Source: Lactifluus volemus | Lineage: Eukaryota > Basidiomycota > Agaricomycetes > Russulales > Russulaceae | Length of the DNA: 64,000 bases | Reading direction: 5' to 3' | NCBI GenBank assembly: GCA_022376515.1 | Contig: WTXI01000010.1 | Location: forward strand, 310,001-374,000 | Part shown: positions 23,671 to 34,440 of the stretch, one piece after another | Numbering within the stretch: position 1 is the first letter of the stretch | Layout: every line of letters begins with the position of its first letter | Translations under genes and position numbers: made by a program | Notes under the pieces: model-generated | The model's input: the letters and a program-made list of their open reading frames with translations, nothing else | Told to the model about the DNA's origin: nothing | Databases searched by the model: none

Positions 23671-25927
23671 TCACCACCGCAACACCGATTCACAACCCTT
23701 TTCATCTAGCTCAACTCGAGCCTGTGAGTGCAATAAGAATTGACAGGAGTTCAAAACCCACCCGTCCATGTCTAAACGACGTCGCTTCACTTCACCCTCT
23801 CTTCCTGCAGCATCCATTTCCAATTGCCGAGTAGTTGACCGTACTGAAGATTGTGGCACTGCTGCCACTGAACGGAAGGTGGTGTCAATAGTACAGTCCA
23901 TGAAACTTGCGTCACGATTATCAAGGATGAATTGGAGGATCGTACGCTGGAAGGCCTCAATGAGATATTCTGGCTGGTTTCGAACATCGGATACTGGAAG
24001 CCAATAGCTGTCGACAACGAGAAAGGCGGCAAGCTGACTAATCAATTCCGCCAAGGGCTGGTACTCAGGATGGGTGAGGTCTGTGAGCCAATCCTCCACG
24101 CTAATTGTACTGATTAAACCTCGTCGTCTCTTGTGATTTCCTAACAAACTTGACCAGAGAATCGGGTCGATATCTGTTTTCAGTACTTTCGGGTGACGCT
24201 CAGGCTGCACGAGCACAGCCCAGTAAACAAGGAGCCAAAAGACAGATTCCGCATCGTGTCCGAGGTTGTGCCTCCAGACTTGTGATTGACCCACCGCTGT
24301 GGGCAGACTAATCGTGTATCCTTCAGTTTGGGCCGGGAATTTTTCGATTCGGTCCTTGTGCGCCAAAGCATAGCATTCGGGACTTTGAGGTACCTCAGGA
24401 ACGTAGTTAGTAGTGCGAGTGGGTTTCACTGGACCTCCCTGCTCCACAGCTCGCGCGATGAAGATACGTGTTCCCTAGTAAAAGGGAGTGAGGCCAGCTT
24501 ACGGATAAGGATAGGCACCCAACTTACCGTTCGTCCGGTTCGGTCGCCATCCATTTTAGAGTATAAATGTTCCGCATGGTCGAAATCGACGAGAAGCAAC
24601 GATGTTTCCTGGGAATTATTACTACGTCCAGCCCTTGTTAGCAAATATACAATTTCAGAATCTGGATACATACCCCCCAAGGAGACCCTTGGCAAAGTGG
24701 AGTAAAACAGACGGAGGGTTTAGCGACGTGCGACTCGACGAGTTCTCGACATACAACACATTTCCTGAACTGATGTCGCAATGAAGGACATTGCGCTCAG
24801 AATACAAATACCGCAATACTTCAAACCATGTGAGTAGATTGTATCACAGGAAAGATTCAGATACCTTCTAAAAGGTCGAACAATGTCTCCAGCATTTTCC
24901 GCGGTGTAGGGATACTTGTGAAAGGTAATCCTGACTCTGAAAGTCCCAAGCGGCGCTTGCATCTTCCTTCTACAGACTGAGGAGTCGTAACGACTTCGCC
25001 ATACACGCCCTGTACCACACCAGGCACTCTCACCGGTTGATGAACTTTCTGAAGGATTTCCAGTTCATCAAACCGTCTTCTATCTTGGCAAAGTTGCTCT
25101 TTGATCACAGCGAGAGCCAAGACTGTAGGCTTTGCGTTCGAGAGCACGTGGGTACGGGTTGAGAATGGATTTCCAGCATATATGTGACAGAATCCCAAAC
25201 ATATCATTGGTACACTCCCTTGTGAAGGAGTGATGCAAATAGTATATGCTCCAGAAGATTTATCCATCTCAATATATGTTCCATCTGCAAAATGGGCAGG
25301 GTCATAGAGGCGATAGATGAATGCATGTAATAGCCGAGGAAGTGTTTCGTCATTCCAAGTGACAGATAATGTCTGTACACCTATGCCACCAATTCCCAAA
25401 AGGAATATTATCCCTGACTTTGAGGTGAACAGGCCTTGGGCGATGTGGAGGTCAGGCCTGGCGAGAAGGAGATAGTAGAGATATGTATTTGCGTGTTTCA
25501 CCTGATCTTTAGAGGATCCCCCCGCAGACGCTTTCTCCCCTACGAGACGAACACATGACCAGGCAATATCACCCTGCAAGTCGCAGTCAAAGGCTGCAAT
25601 GATGTCGGGCCTACACATTGTGCCCGTGATGTGTTCCTTGAGTGTTTTATTATGTTCAGTGTCCATGAACACCAAGAGATGATCATTTGCGTTCTTAACA
25701 CCTAAAACGAAAACTCGTGTCGTCAAGAAAAGCCAAATACAGAAATAAAGGTGGAGCGCACGGTTTCTCACGTCTTTGGCAATATCATTGGCCAAATGAA
25801 TAAAATTCTCATCGGACCAGTTCTCAGCTGACCAGGCAGCCCTGCGAGGGAGCTGGTAATTGGGAAGATCCAAAGAGACGAGGAACTCGTTTGCGTCGCA
25901 AAACGACTTCTCTTCGATGTACGACAT
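23671..25927 (-). CDS. FunK1-type protein kinase, copy C
   Basis: Exons 25927-25772, 25693-24865, 24818-24674, 24621-24528 and 24474-23671 total 2028 nt, 675 residues, in phase. It starts MSYIEEKSFCDANEF and, like copy A, lacks about 40 N-terminal residues present in B. Marks: HITGTMCRPDIIAAFDCD, VLHCDISSGN, LLLVDFDHAEHL, GTRIFIARAVEQ, HDAESVFWLLVYWAV, LPVSDVRNQPEYL. The catalytic Asp remains, but HRD has become HCD, a CGC to TGC change. From the start to about the fourth intron it is almost identical to copy A, while the C-lobe is much more diverged. The last intron of copy B may be read through here, since the frame stays open only unspliced. It may be a weakly active kinase or a ligand-binding pseudokinase. 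Confidence 0.82.
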
Positions 25928-25999
25928 GCAATGGTGGTTGTAAACTGAAGGCTAATGGAAAAGGGGCCGTGACAAAAACCCGAACAGGAGAGGGGAGCA

Positions 26000-26328
26000 G
26001 GTAGATTTCCCAAATTAGCAATGCAGATATCAGCCTATCATTGAGAAACAAGAAACGTCGACTCCCCCGTGCCTGGATGCAAATTGTAACTTAGTAAAAG
26101 GGTGGTGCTTAAATGCTAGGCATTAGTTACTGGAAGATTACAGTACCTGCAAGTCGTCCCAAGACTTGTTCCTATTATCCGGCAATCGGGCCGAGATCTA
26201 CCGAGTCCCCGGCTAGACGACCGTGCTCGCTGCACCGTAGTATACAACATTTGTGACTTACATCCTTTTCTTTTACGTCTAATGTTGTGATTCCTTCCCT
26301 TCCCCCCTCTCCGCCAAATATCTTCCAG
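26000..26328. repeat. Direct repeat right of kinase C
   Basis: Carries GATTTCCCAAATTAGCA, ATTGAGAAACAAGAAACGTC, ATTAGTTACTGGAAGATTAC and GGCAATCGGGCCGAGA in order. UEV exon 1 and its ATG are deleted, which fits the decay of the UEV copy that follows. Confidence 0.73.
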
Positions 26329-26950
26329 AGTTCCTCGCGCCTCTGCCTGCTCGAGAAAGGTGAGAAGGGCATGACGACGGATCGTGTTCCTACAGTCTCG
26401 AGGACAGCGACGATGTCCAAACTGGAACGACACCATCATCGGTCCAGGACACGTACGTACTCCATACTCTCATCCCCCTTCCTCGCAATCCCCTCAACCC
26501 ACTTGAACTCACGCATACACGCACGCACATTTTACGTCGTATACACACGCTGCGCGTGCTCACCGCTCACTCCGTTTTCCTAGATTTCTCACTTGCTTCC
26601 CCCCCCCTCTTCGCTCTGGAACAACAACAGACCGTACACGATAATCATATCTACTCGCTCAAGGTACATTGTGGCAACGACTACCCGGATCTACCGCCGA
26701 CGATCCAGTTCATCTCCCGCGCCAACCTCCCTTTCGTCCCTCAAATCGATGGTAAGGTAGCTCCAGGTTACCGGTGCTCTCCAATTGGAGCCGCAATAAG
26801 AGCATCGAGACAATCCTCCGTCGGGCCGTCCCCGTTTTTCTCTCTCCTAACGTTCGACGACCCTCCATACCTAGTGAGATGGCCTCGTTTAACGATCGCA
26901 AACTCCCGCAGCCTCCCGAGGGCTCCAATTTCTTCCAAGAACCCACGAAC
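26329..26950 (+). pseudogene. Decayed UEV (MMS2-type) copy
   Basis: Matches UEV exons 2, 3 and 4 of 15283-16052: CTGCTCGAGAAAGGTGAGAA, then IYSLKVHCGNDYPDLPPT, then [12 protein letters not shown]. It has no start exon and shows several indels: losses in exon 2, a frameshift near 26758, and a deletion at the exon 3 end near 26817. Not functional. Confidence 0.9.
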
Positions 26951-27399
26951 CGCTCTCTTCTCTTTCCAACCCACATATAAGGATGTTGGTATAATAGATT
27001 TGAGGAGGACTCGAAGGATGGCTCACTCGGCGCGTGTATGTGTGTGTTTATGTGAGATACCACGATGTCGGGCGTGGGCGTGCGTGTGTGTATACGCATG
27101 GTAACATACGCGTGTATGGCGATATGGAAAAAGTTGCCAATCCAGAATGTGAAATGAATTACGCATGTTTCCACATCTCCCTCAAAAGCACTGACGGACA
27201 GACCAAGTACTACTTGAATTTTTCACAAGGGTCATACACCGAGCACAGCACTACTGCAACCGGTCTCCCGAGACCCTTTGCCACCACCAAGCCCAAACCC
27301 GAACCCAACGCCACGATCGATCTCGCTTTTGCTTTGCTGGCCATGTACCCTCAATAAACTGATAACTCTTTAACCTCTTCCCCATCATCAGAGTTTTGT

Positions 27400-27430
27400 A
27401 TGTGTGCGTGTGTGTGCGTGTGTGTGTGAC
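27400..27430. repeat. (TG)n microsatellite
   Basis: A TGTG/CGTG run in the 3' flank of the decayed UEV copy. The unit 1 equivalent is shorter. Confidence 0.85.
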
Positions 27431-27976
27431 TTGGCCGTGCCTCAAGGCAACTTGCTGTTGCACGCTTCGTTATCGATCGGGTTTTCTCCCGTCCCGTCAC
27501 ACAACAAGTCCGAGGCTTGTAACTTGGTGGTCACTCGCGTAATGGAATGAAATGGCTGTGAGGCCGTGGCGGGCATCATTGTTTGGCCCAGCTTGACGCT
27601 GGCCGAGATTCTGGGGAACCCCCAAAATCTAAATATGATCATACATCGTGTTTCTATCATGTTTTGGGTGTCGCAACTGATACTAGAATGAGGCCACCAC
27701 CGTCGGAGCTAATGGAAATGCAGTATACAAAAAAAATATCGTATACAAGTCCACATGTCCACACAGATCCAGTGAATACATCCCCAATTCGTTAGTACAG
27801 CAAGATCGCACCTTCACAACTAGTATCGCACAGTAAAATAGAGCAGAGCAACAAAAGAAAACTCGACAGAGAGAAAGAAAGGTGGGATAGGACGTGTCTC
27901 CGTACATTCGCGTGAAACGAAAGGAAGAAAAGAGTAAAATAAAATAAAGAGGAAGGAGATAAAAACGACAAGCCCC

Positions 27977-30101
27977 TCACTCGTCAATTTCCATCGTGGG
28001 CGAGCCATCGTGAGCGCAAGTCCCCAACTTGGGCGTGCTACCGCGCTCGCCTCCCTCCGTGAACATGTCTTTCTTATTCGGCGTCGGCGGTGAACTCCCT
28101 GATAGACTTAAGCAGCCCAACCCAGTTGTATGATGATCCGCAAAGAAAGTGTCTTGCAATGATGACGAAGATGACGACGATAGTATTGTCGCGGGATGCA
28201 CTATGGGGCTCAGCGATGGTAGCGTCGCATGGACACTCACAGGGGTGCCAACAGTACTCGTCGCAGCGCTTTCCCCTCCTCCCACGGGTGAGCGATGGCC
28301 CATCAAATCCAGAGATGGCATCACATGTCCTGAAATCGTGTCCGTATCGGTTGCAGCACTACGTTGTAATCCGACAACACGTAGACGTTCAACCCAGGCA
28401 TCAGCACGATCAAGTGAATCCTTGACAACACCGGTTACGCCGCGCATCATGTCCAGGCTCTCAGTAGCAAGTGCGAGGATACGCTGCGCAGCCTGCTTCG
28501 CTGAGCTCGCCGTAGGTGGCACGGCAATAGATGTGCCATTAGCAGTTGCGCTATTTTGTCGTGTATGGCGAGCGTTGGACGTGCCAGTGGGAGATGCAGG
28601 ACGTGATGTCTCTCCTGCTCCACTCGGGTTCGCTCGTCGTGCACTTCTTCGAGTTGAACCACGCCCACGGGTCGGTAGAGGTGGTGCAGGTGCGACATTC
28701 TCCCGACGTGCGGCACTTGCCCAAGCTTGTGGAAGGTGGAGGATGAACCCCCGTACACGTGTGCGTGCGGGCTCTGGAAGCGCGCCGCCTGCATACCTGG
28801 ATACAACATCGACAACCTGACGTACAGTTGCAACAACGTCTCGCTTGACATTTGTAAGCTGGCGCAGACGCTCCCGAGAGACGAGCGCATCAGGGTTAAG
28901 AGCATGTGGTGAGTCTGGTGGTGGCTGAAGGGAGGCTATAAAATCGCGCAAAATCACGATCTGGGCATCGATATGTGTTGTTGCATACTGAGGTCAATCT
29001 TATCATGAGATTCTTTTGGGGCGACAGAGTCCAAGCAAGTGCTACTGACCTGCAACCACTGTAGACAGTATCTAAGCCGCCTCATACTTTCCTCGCTCAC
29101 GGCAGCACTGATACCGCCCGCCTCGCGTAATACTGCATGCAAACGGCTCCTCTGTACGACTTGTTGCTGTTCCTCCGGGTTCCCCACCAGGATGTTCCCT
29201 TCTGGTTCTAATGGACGAAAAGCAAGACGAATTAGCCGGAGCCCCGCCGACGTGGGGACTGACACCTACCCGGTGAGGGATCTTGCTCAGCAGGGTCCCT
29301 CATGCTCACGTCACTTATCTGTAGACCCGACTCCCGACTGCTGCGTCCACGTTTCCGTTCGCGTTCTCGACTCGCACTGCGTTCATCTGCATCGGCGCTT
29401 GGTGGTCGTCGCGTGCCGGCACTGTAGCGCCCGAGCTAACCGACAATCGGGGGAAAGATAAGCGAAAGGTTAACGGAGACGGAGCCGACATAGAACCGCA
29501 GAGTGATAAGGGATAGCAAACAGAAGTGGAACGTACCCGGTCGAGCTGCCGGCAAGCAAAGTCGAGAGAAGTGGCTGGTAATCGGTCGATGACAGGGCGT
29601 GATATACTCTTCACGGAAGACTCAATCATCTCCGCGCCGTACTAGATAACCCATAAATCTCTTTTCTGAATATCGTGCGGGGAAAATAAAAGTGGCAAGG
29701 CACCTTGACGACGCGAGAGCTAGCTTTGCTTTGCTCATATGCTCGGAGGGCGCTGCCCACTACGGGAAAGGTTGACACGCGCGCGACAAAGTCCGCTGCT
29801 TCGGGGTCCAACTCGGGGTCCTCAGATGCAAGGGTCGGAGTGGTCAGCGTTGGAGAGTTTGATGAAGATGCAATGGAAAGTGCAGGGGTAGGCTGGAAGG
29901 CTAGAATCATGAGGGCGGGGTGAGTTGGAAGGGGGTAGTGCGGAAGATGTGGGAGTAAACGCGCACAGCTGATACTCGGGGGTGAAGGAGGGTGCCATTG
30001 CGCATATCGCCAAGAGCTCGGACGGCAATACGCACACTCTCATCCTCATCCTGGATTGAGCGTGGGGTGATAGGGTCGACAAGCTGAGTGGTGGCGGTCA
30101 T
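27977..30101 (-). CDS. OPI1: Opi1-family transcriptional repressor
   Basis: Opi1 proteins repress phospholipid (inositol/choline) synthesis genes; in yeast they are held at the ER by phosphatidic acid until inositol is supplied. Six exons (30101-29976, 29892-29704, 29641-29537, 29435-29270, 29207-29050, 28987-27977) total 1755 nt, 584 residues, with all phases agreeing. The start is MTATTQLVDPITPRS. Marks: DESVRIAVRALGDMRNG, EAADFVARVSTFPVVGSALR, MIESSVKSISRPVIDRLP, a basic SRERERKRGRSSRES stretch, EPARTRVRGFILHLPQAW, and a Ser-rich C-terminus. There is no DNA-binding domain, consistent with a co-repressor. This is the intact copy at the right end of the triplicated segment; two 5'/internal fragments lie upstream. 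Paralogue decay suggests one dose is enough. Confidence 0.88.
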
Positions 30102-30936
30102 GATAACCCCGAAATGGGTAAAGTGAGCGTCACTTCCTTTTTCTCTTCTTTCTCTCCCTTTTACTTTATTTTTTTTGGCAAGCAATTTGTGGCGAGTGAA
30201 AGGGAGTGAATCTGGAAAGAAGAAGAGGGAAACGAGGGGAGGGGAAGGGACGGAGGGAAGGGATGAAGATGATAGTGAAGAAACAAGAGGATTTCTCAAG
30301 CTTAAGCTCTCTCACTCACTTTTCACATGTCAGCAAATCAAACCCAGCCCGGGTCCACGCCCCACTAAAAACGTACCTTTCTTGCCAACCAATCAACTAT
30401 CAATTCTACGCGACAATCACAATCATCCATTATATAGGCGATCCTTCCCTGCCTAGACAAAGAGTAGCAACAAGAAAATAATAAATCAAAAATCAAAAAA
30501 ATGGGATATCACAGATCGCTAGCAGAGATCCAGTCAATGTCCGGCAGGGAAGGAACAGCGTGCGCCTTCTGTTTTGCAGAATCGCCATCGCCCGAACATA
30601 CGTATAATAATGTAAGAAAGAAAAAATAGTATCGCAAGTCAATGGATCATGTAGAGAGCAGTTAATCGAACCAGGCGAGGAATAGGTACTAACAGGCAAT
30701 AGCGAGCAGCAATATATACGAGGAAGCGCTAGTCCATAGTCACAGCAATATTAAAAGGAGTGTATCTCCGCCACCAATACAACTTAAGGAGGGTGCACAG
30801 CAAATAATGAACCGACAAAGCAAACCGAAATGAAATGAAAAAGAGAAATGAGAGGTGAGGGATGAGGGGGGGGAGGGGGAGGGTAAGCAATCATCACCTT
30901 GCACTCCCTAGTCACGCGCACTGTCCGCAACCGTCG
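30102..30936. other. Intergenic: OPI1 promoter side and GATA-factor 3' flank
   Basis: This 835-bp gap holds the OPI1 5' flank, with a pyrimidine tract on the minus strand just upstream of its ATG, and the 3' flank of the GATA-factor gene. Only short frames; no gene seen. Confidence 0.5.
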
Positions 30937-33362
30937 TCACGGCCATACGCCCTCTCGTCCGCCACCAGGAGAGCCAGGGGCACTCCGTGGAAGCGGGAGG
31001 GGGACACTCGGCGCCGCTCCATTGTTGGATGCTTCACTTGGAGGTTTCGCTTGGCTATCGGGTGTCTGCTGGGGTGGCTGTTGTGGCTGTTGCTGCGGTT
31101 GCGTCGTGCCATCGGACGAGGCGCGCATGTCATCCAAGCCGCGCTTGACTCCAGTCATCAGTTGATCTGTGCGCTCAAGGAATTCCAAGAGCCTGCTTCG
31201 ATGTTCCCGCAGCTCATAGTAATGCCGTTCCAACTCGGCTACCGTTGGCACGACACCACTCATCAACACGGGCGAGTGTCCGCGGGGGAAACCATACGCT
31301 CCTGCATGGACATACCCCGCAGTTCCGCCTTGGAGAGGAGAGTGCGTGCGGCTGGGAGCACCGCTGCCCGAGCGTATGTAGCTCGCAGAGCTGTGGAAAG
31401 CGGGCTTGCCCGGGACGTACCCGCTTAGAGCAGCACCGAAGTCTACGCCTGGTGTGAGCGTGGAACCAAGCGGCGGTGGCTCGAATCCGCTTGGGACCCC
31501 GAAGAGGTGCGAAGGGTGAACGAAGCCACCACGTGAACCGGGACGAGGCGCGTCGGCCATCTCCCAACCCTGGTGAGCTTCGCTTTCTCCGCCCTCTTCG
31601 TCGTCCCCGTCCTTTCCTTTATCCTTCCCGCCACGCTTTGCACGGGGAAACGAACGGCGCGACCGCTTGCGCTTTGGTTCGGGAGAATCTTCCTCATCTT
31701 CCTCCTCGTCACCAGTACCGGCATGAACACCGCGTCCAACAGAAACGAGCGCTTCTGCAGCAGCTTGATCAGAGAGCCGACCAGCAGGACCGGCTGCAGG
31801 AACACGTTTGCGCCGCTTGATGACAGCTTTTTTCATACTGTTCGGCCTATGCGTTCCATGAAGCTTAAAGTATAGACCTTGACATAAGAAAAAAAAAATG
31901 TCAGATTGTATCCGTTCATCGATGAAACCAATGAGTGGGAAAAAAAAAAAAAAGAGGTACGAGACAACAGAACAGCCATTGTTGACAGACACCCCAGTGG
32001 AGAGAATGCTTGTGTAAGCAAATAACCCCCAAAAAGTCGTTATCAGGCGAAGAAAGAATTTTTCTTCATCTGATAAGATAAGTTGATCTCCGTCCCATAA
32101 GGACGTGCCAGCACATCGCTGGGGCGCTGGGGCGATAAACGAAGATTCCAAGGCAAACGAGTGGAGGAAAACCAAAAAGGAAAAGCGACATACCACAAGC
32201 ATTGCAGATATTATTCCCAACGTCGTCGCGGCGCCAAAGGGGAGTTGTCGACGTTCCACAGTTGGCACACGAGAGCGCCCCAACGGGTGCTGCACGACCA
32301 TTGCGGCTGCGCGCGCCTTGGTTTGAACCGCCCTCGGGAGAGTCTGCGGTTGGCGGTGGCTGTTCTGCCGAGGCCTGAGCGGAAGGAGACGAGGGATTGT
32401 TGTTGGACTTTGTCGATTCCATGTCGGGCCGAGCGTTGAGGGCGTTGTTATACGTAGGACAACCGGAGCAAGCTGAAGTACCACCAGTACCGTCACAGCG
32501 ACCGTCACCAGGACAAGTGCCGCCAGAAAGATGGGGGGCGGGTGGGTTAGAGGGCTGGTTTTGAGAAGAAGAGTCGAGAGCTGGTGAAGCTGCAGGGGTG
32601 AGTAGGGACGGTGGGGTATGGGTCATATGCCGGCTGGGCAACGCTGCTGTTCCGTCGCTGGTAGCCGCAGGATGGGTAGCAGAGGCCGATGAAGCACGGT
32701 TTGAACCTGACCGACCAAGATCCGGGGGACGAATGCTGCCTTTTGATTTGAAGTAGAGACCTGGTGTTTAAGATGATTGTGAGTAAACGCGTAATCGGGA
32801 ACAGTGCGGTTGTTGATTGAGAACATGCGGAGAGGAGAGTGGCGAAGGCACGTCAGAGTTACCGCCAATACAATGAAGATATCAAGACCCAATGTAAGGG
32901 CGAGATCAAACCGTGCGACACCAGCATTGCCTATGTGCACTCGACACATCGGACACGTGGATGAGATGTGGTGTTACATAGCGGGAGGTCCCAAACACGT
33001 GAAAAGGAAAAAGACAACGAAAAAGACTAACCGCAAGCATTACAAACGGGCTTTCCCTCGGCATCTCTACGCCATAGCGGCGTAGTGGTGGCCTTACAGT
33101 TGGCACAGGCTTGAGTCACGGTGGTTGGAGCGCCTTGGGGTTGAACGGGGGTTGAAGGAGTCGGATCAGGTTGTCGATCCTGTATAGATTGCTGAGCTGA
33201 GAAGGGTTGATCTTTCTGGAAAGTAGACTGATGAACCTGTGGTGAGGAGGCTGATTGAAAGCTGGAGGGTGAAGGCGGGGCTTGAAAGAGATCGGTTGAA
33301 GATGGATTATGAGAAAATTGTAACCTAGAGACGGGAGATATAGAGTTATGTATACCGAGCAT
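30937..33362 (-). CDS. SRE1: Two-finger GATA repressor of iron uptake (Sre1/Urbs1/Fep1 type)
   Basis: Members repress siderophore and iron-uptake genes when iron is plentiful. Three exons (33362-33032, 32760-32194, 31877-30937) total 1839 nt, 612 residues. It has two C-x2-C-x17-C-x2-C fingers: [15 protein letters not shown] (exon 1/2) and [15 protein letters not shown] (exon 2/3), each followed by GLYFK. Between them is the diagnostic C-x5-C-x8-C-x2-C region (CPGDGRC then CSGC), linked to iron sensing in this family. After finger 2 comes a basic [12 protein letters not shown] nuclear-type segment. The C-terminus has a heptad-like stretch ([20 protein letters not shown]) then a Gln/Pro-rich tail. 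Introns of 271 and 316 nt are unusually long for this window and cut both fingers at the same codon. GATA motifs within intron 2 and upstream suggest self-regulation. Confidence 0.92.
32040..32083. promoter_or_regulatory. GATA-site cluster in intron 2 of the GATA repressor
   Basis: ATCTGATAA at 32068-32076 matches the ATCWGATAA element bound by fungal siderophore repressors exactly and is followed at once by GATAAG. An inverted TTATCAG lies at 32040-32046. Function is inferred from the motif only. Confidence 0.55.
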
Positions 33363-34440
33363 GGCGAACTCGAGGATGAGGGAAAATGATTAAGTGGTGG
33401 TGCAAAAGGGAGGGGGGGGAAATAAGAGATGGGGGTGGTGGTGACCGGAGAGGGAAGAGATGTTAGTTGGGTAATCAAACGACGACTGCCCAACAAGACA
33501 AGATAAGTTCCGCCAAATCACCCAATCAAATCTTTTCCATTTCATCTTTTCTCACGATCTTTCTTTCTCCCCCCCATTTTTTTATTATTCACACCCACCT
33601 TGTTGTCCCTTCAGAACGTTGTCATGCAAGGACCATCTTATCACCGTCTATAGCAAGTTTGCTAATCCTTAATTTTTTTTTTTCTTCGCAACAAAAAGAC
33701 GCTCCCTTTGTTACTCCTTTTGGTATTTACATTTTAGCGTTTCACCATTTGACGCGATTACCTGAATTCCGACGCCCCCGTTTCCTCGGCAGTATCTAGC
33801 AACCCCCAACGTCCAGTATATCTACTCGTACTAGCACATTCCACTCGTCCATTCCCTCTCTCCTTCTCAACTACCACATTTGCAACACGTTTGAGAAATT
33901 TAATAAGACACCCTTATCGCACAGCCACTCCTCTAACCGTGCGAGGTTTCGATCGAGATTTCCAGGGTCACGGATCTTTACTTCCGCGTAATCCCGTTGT
34001 GTCTGATAAACCCCGTCTGTTTTATCTCCCGGAGTTCTATCCCAATTTAACACGGGGGGGCCAGACTCCGGCTCCTGGAACTGAAAGGATAAATTAATCC
34101 AACTTTCACATTCAGTCACCTTGCAAGCCTCCCCGTTGTTTTGATTGATAAGATAACGCGCGCCTGTTTGTTTACGTGTTATCACGCCGAGTACAAACCT
34201 ACTCCCACCCGAGCGTCTCATCCGCAATGTCGACCTCTTCTTCATCTGCGATAAAATCGATGGTGTCAGTGAAATTCTGATCAATCAGGAGATAACAAAG
34301 AAAGGAAAAAAGGAAATCCGCGGGGCATCCGCTGTCACCCGTGTGTGGGGTACGCGGGGTGCCGACGGCTACCTTCCAACACGCTTAACAGCCTTGCCAA
34401 CTTGGCGTGGCAGAACGGCCTGGCACAAAATACACTCAGG
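33363..34440. promoter_or_regulatory. Upstream region of the GATA repressor with dense GATA motifs
   Basis: Motifs include CTTATCA (33638), CTGATAA (34013), TTGATAAGATAA (34145-34156), GTTATCAC (34178) and GAGATAAC (34288). The last few fall in about 280 bp, denser than elsewhere in the window. A long pyrimidine-rich stretch at about 33520-33700 follows. No gene is recognised in the interval. Confidence 0.45.

Larger units (their letters stand above)
11440..30101. repeat. Tandem triplication of an HSE1-kinase-UEV-OPI1 segment
   Basis: Three successive units carry the same gene order. Unit 1 (about 11440-18549): HSE1 5' half, kinase A, intact UEV, decayed OPI1. Unit 2 (about 18552-22838): HSE1 5' fragment, kinase B, no UEV, short OPI1 fragment. 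Unit 3 (about 22839-30101): HSE1 5' fragment, kinase C, decayed UEV, intact OPI1. The intact HSE1 3' half and the complete OPI1 occur only at the outer ends, as expected for tandem duplication with breakpoints inside HSE1 and OPI1. Copies differ by many substitutions and indels, so the event is not recent, except for one near-identical tract shared by kinases A and C. Confidence 0.9.

Noticed and set aside
30937..32508. Continuous 523-codon minus-strand frame read as one exon
   Set aside because: It runs through 316 nt of T-rich sequence between CNACG and LYFK. Splicing there restores the second zinc finger, so the middle part is intron.
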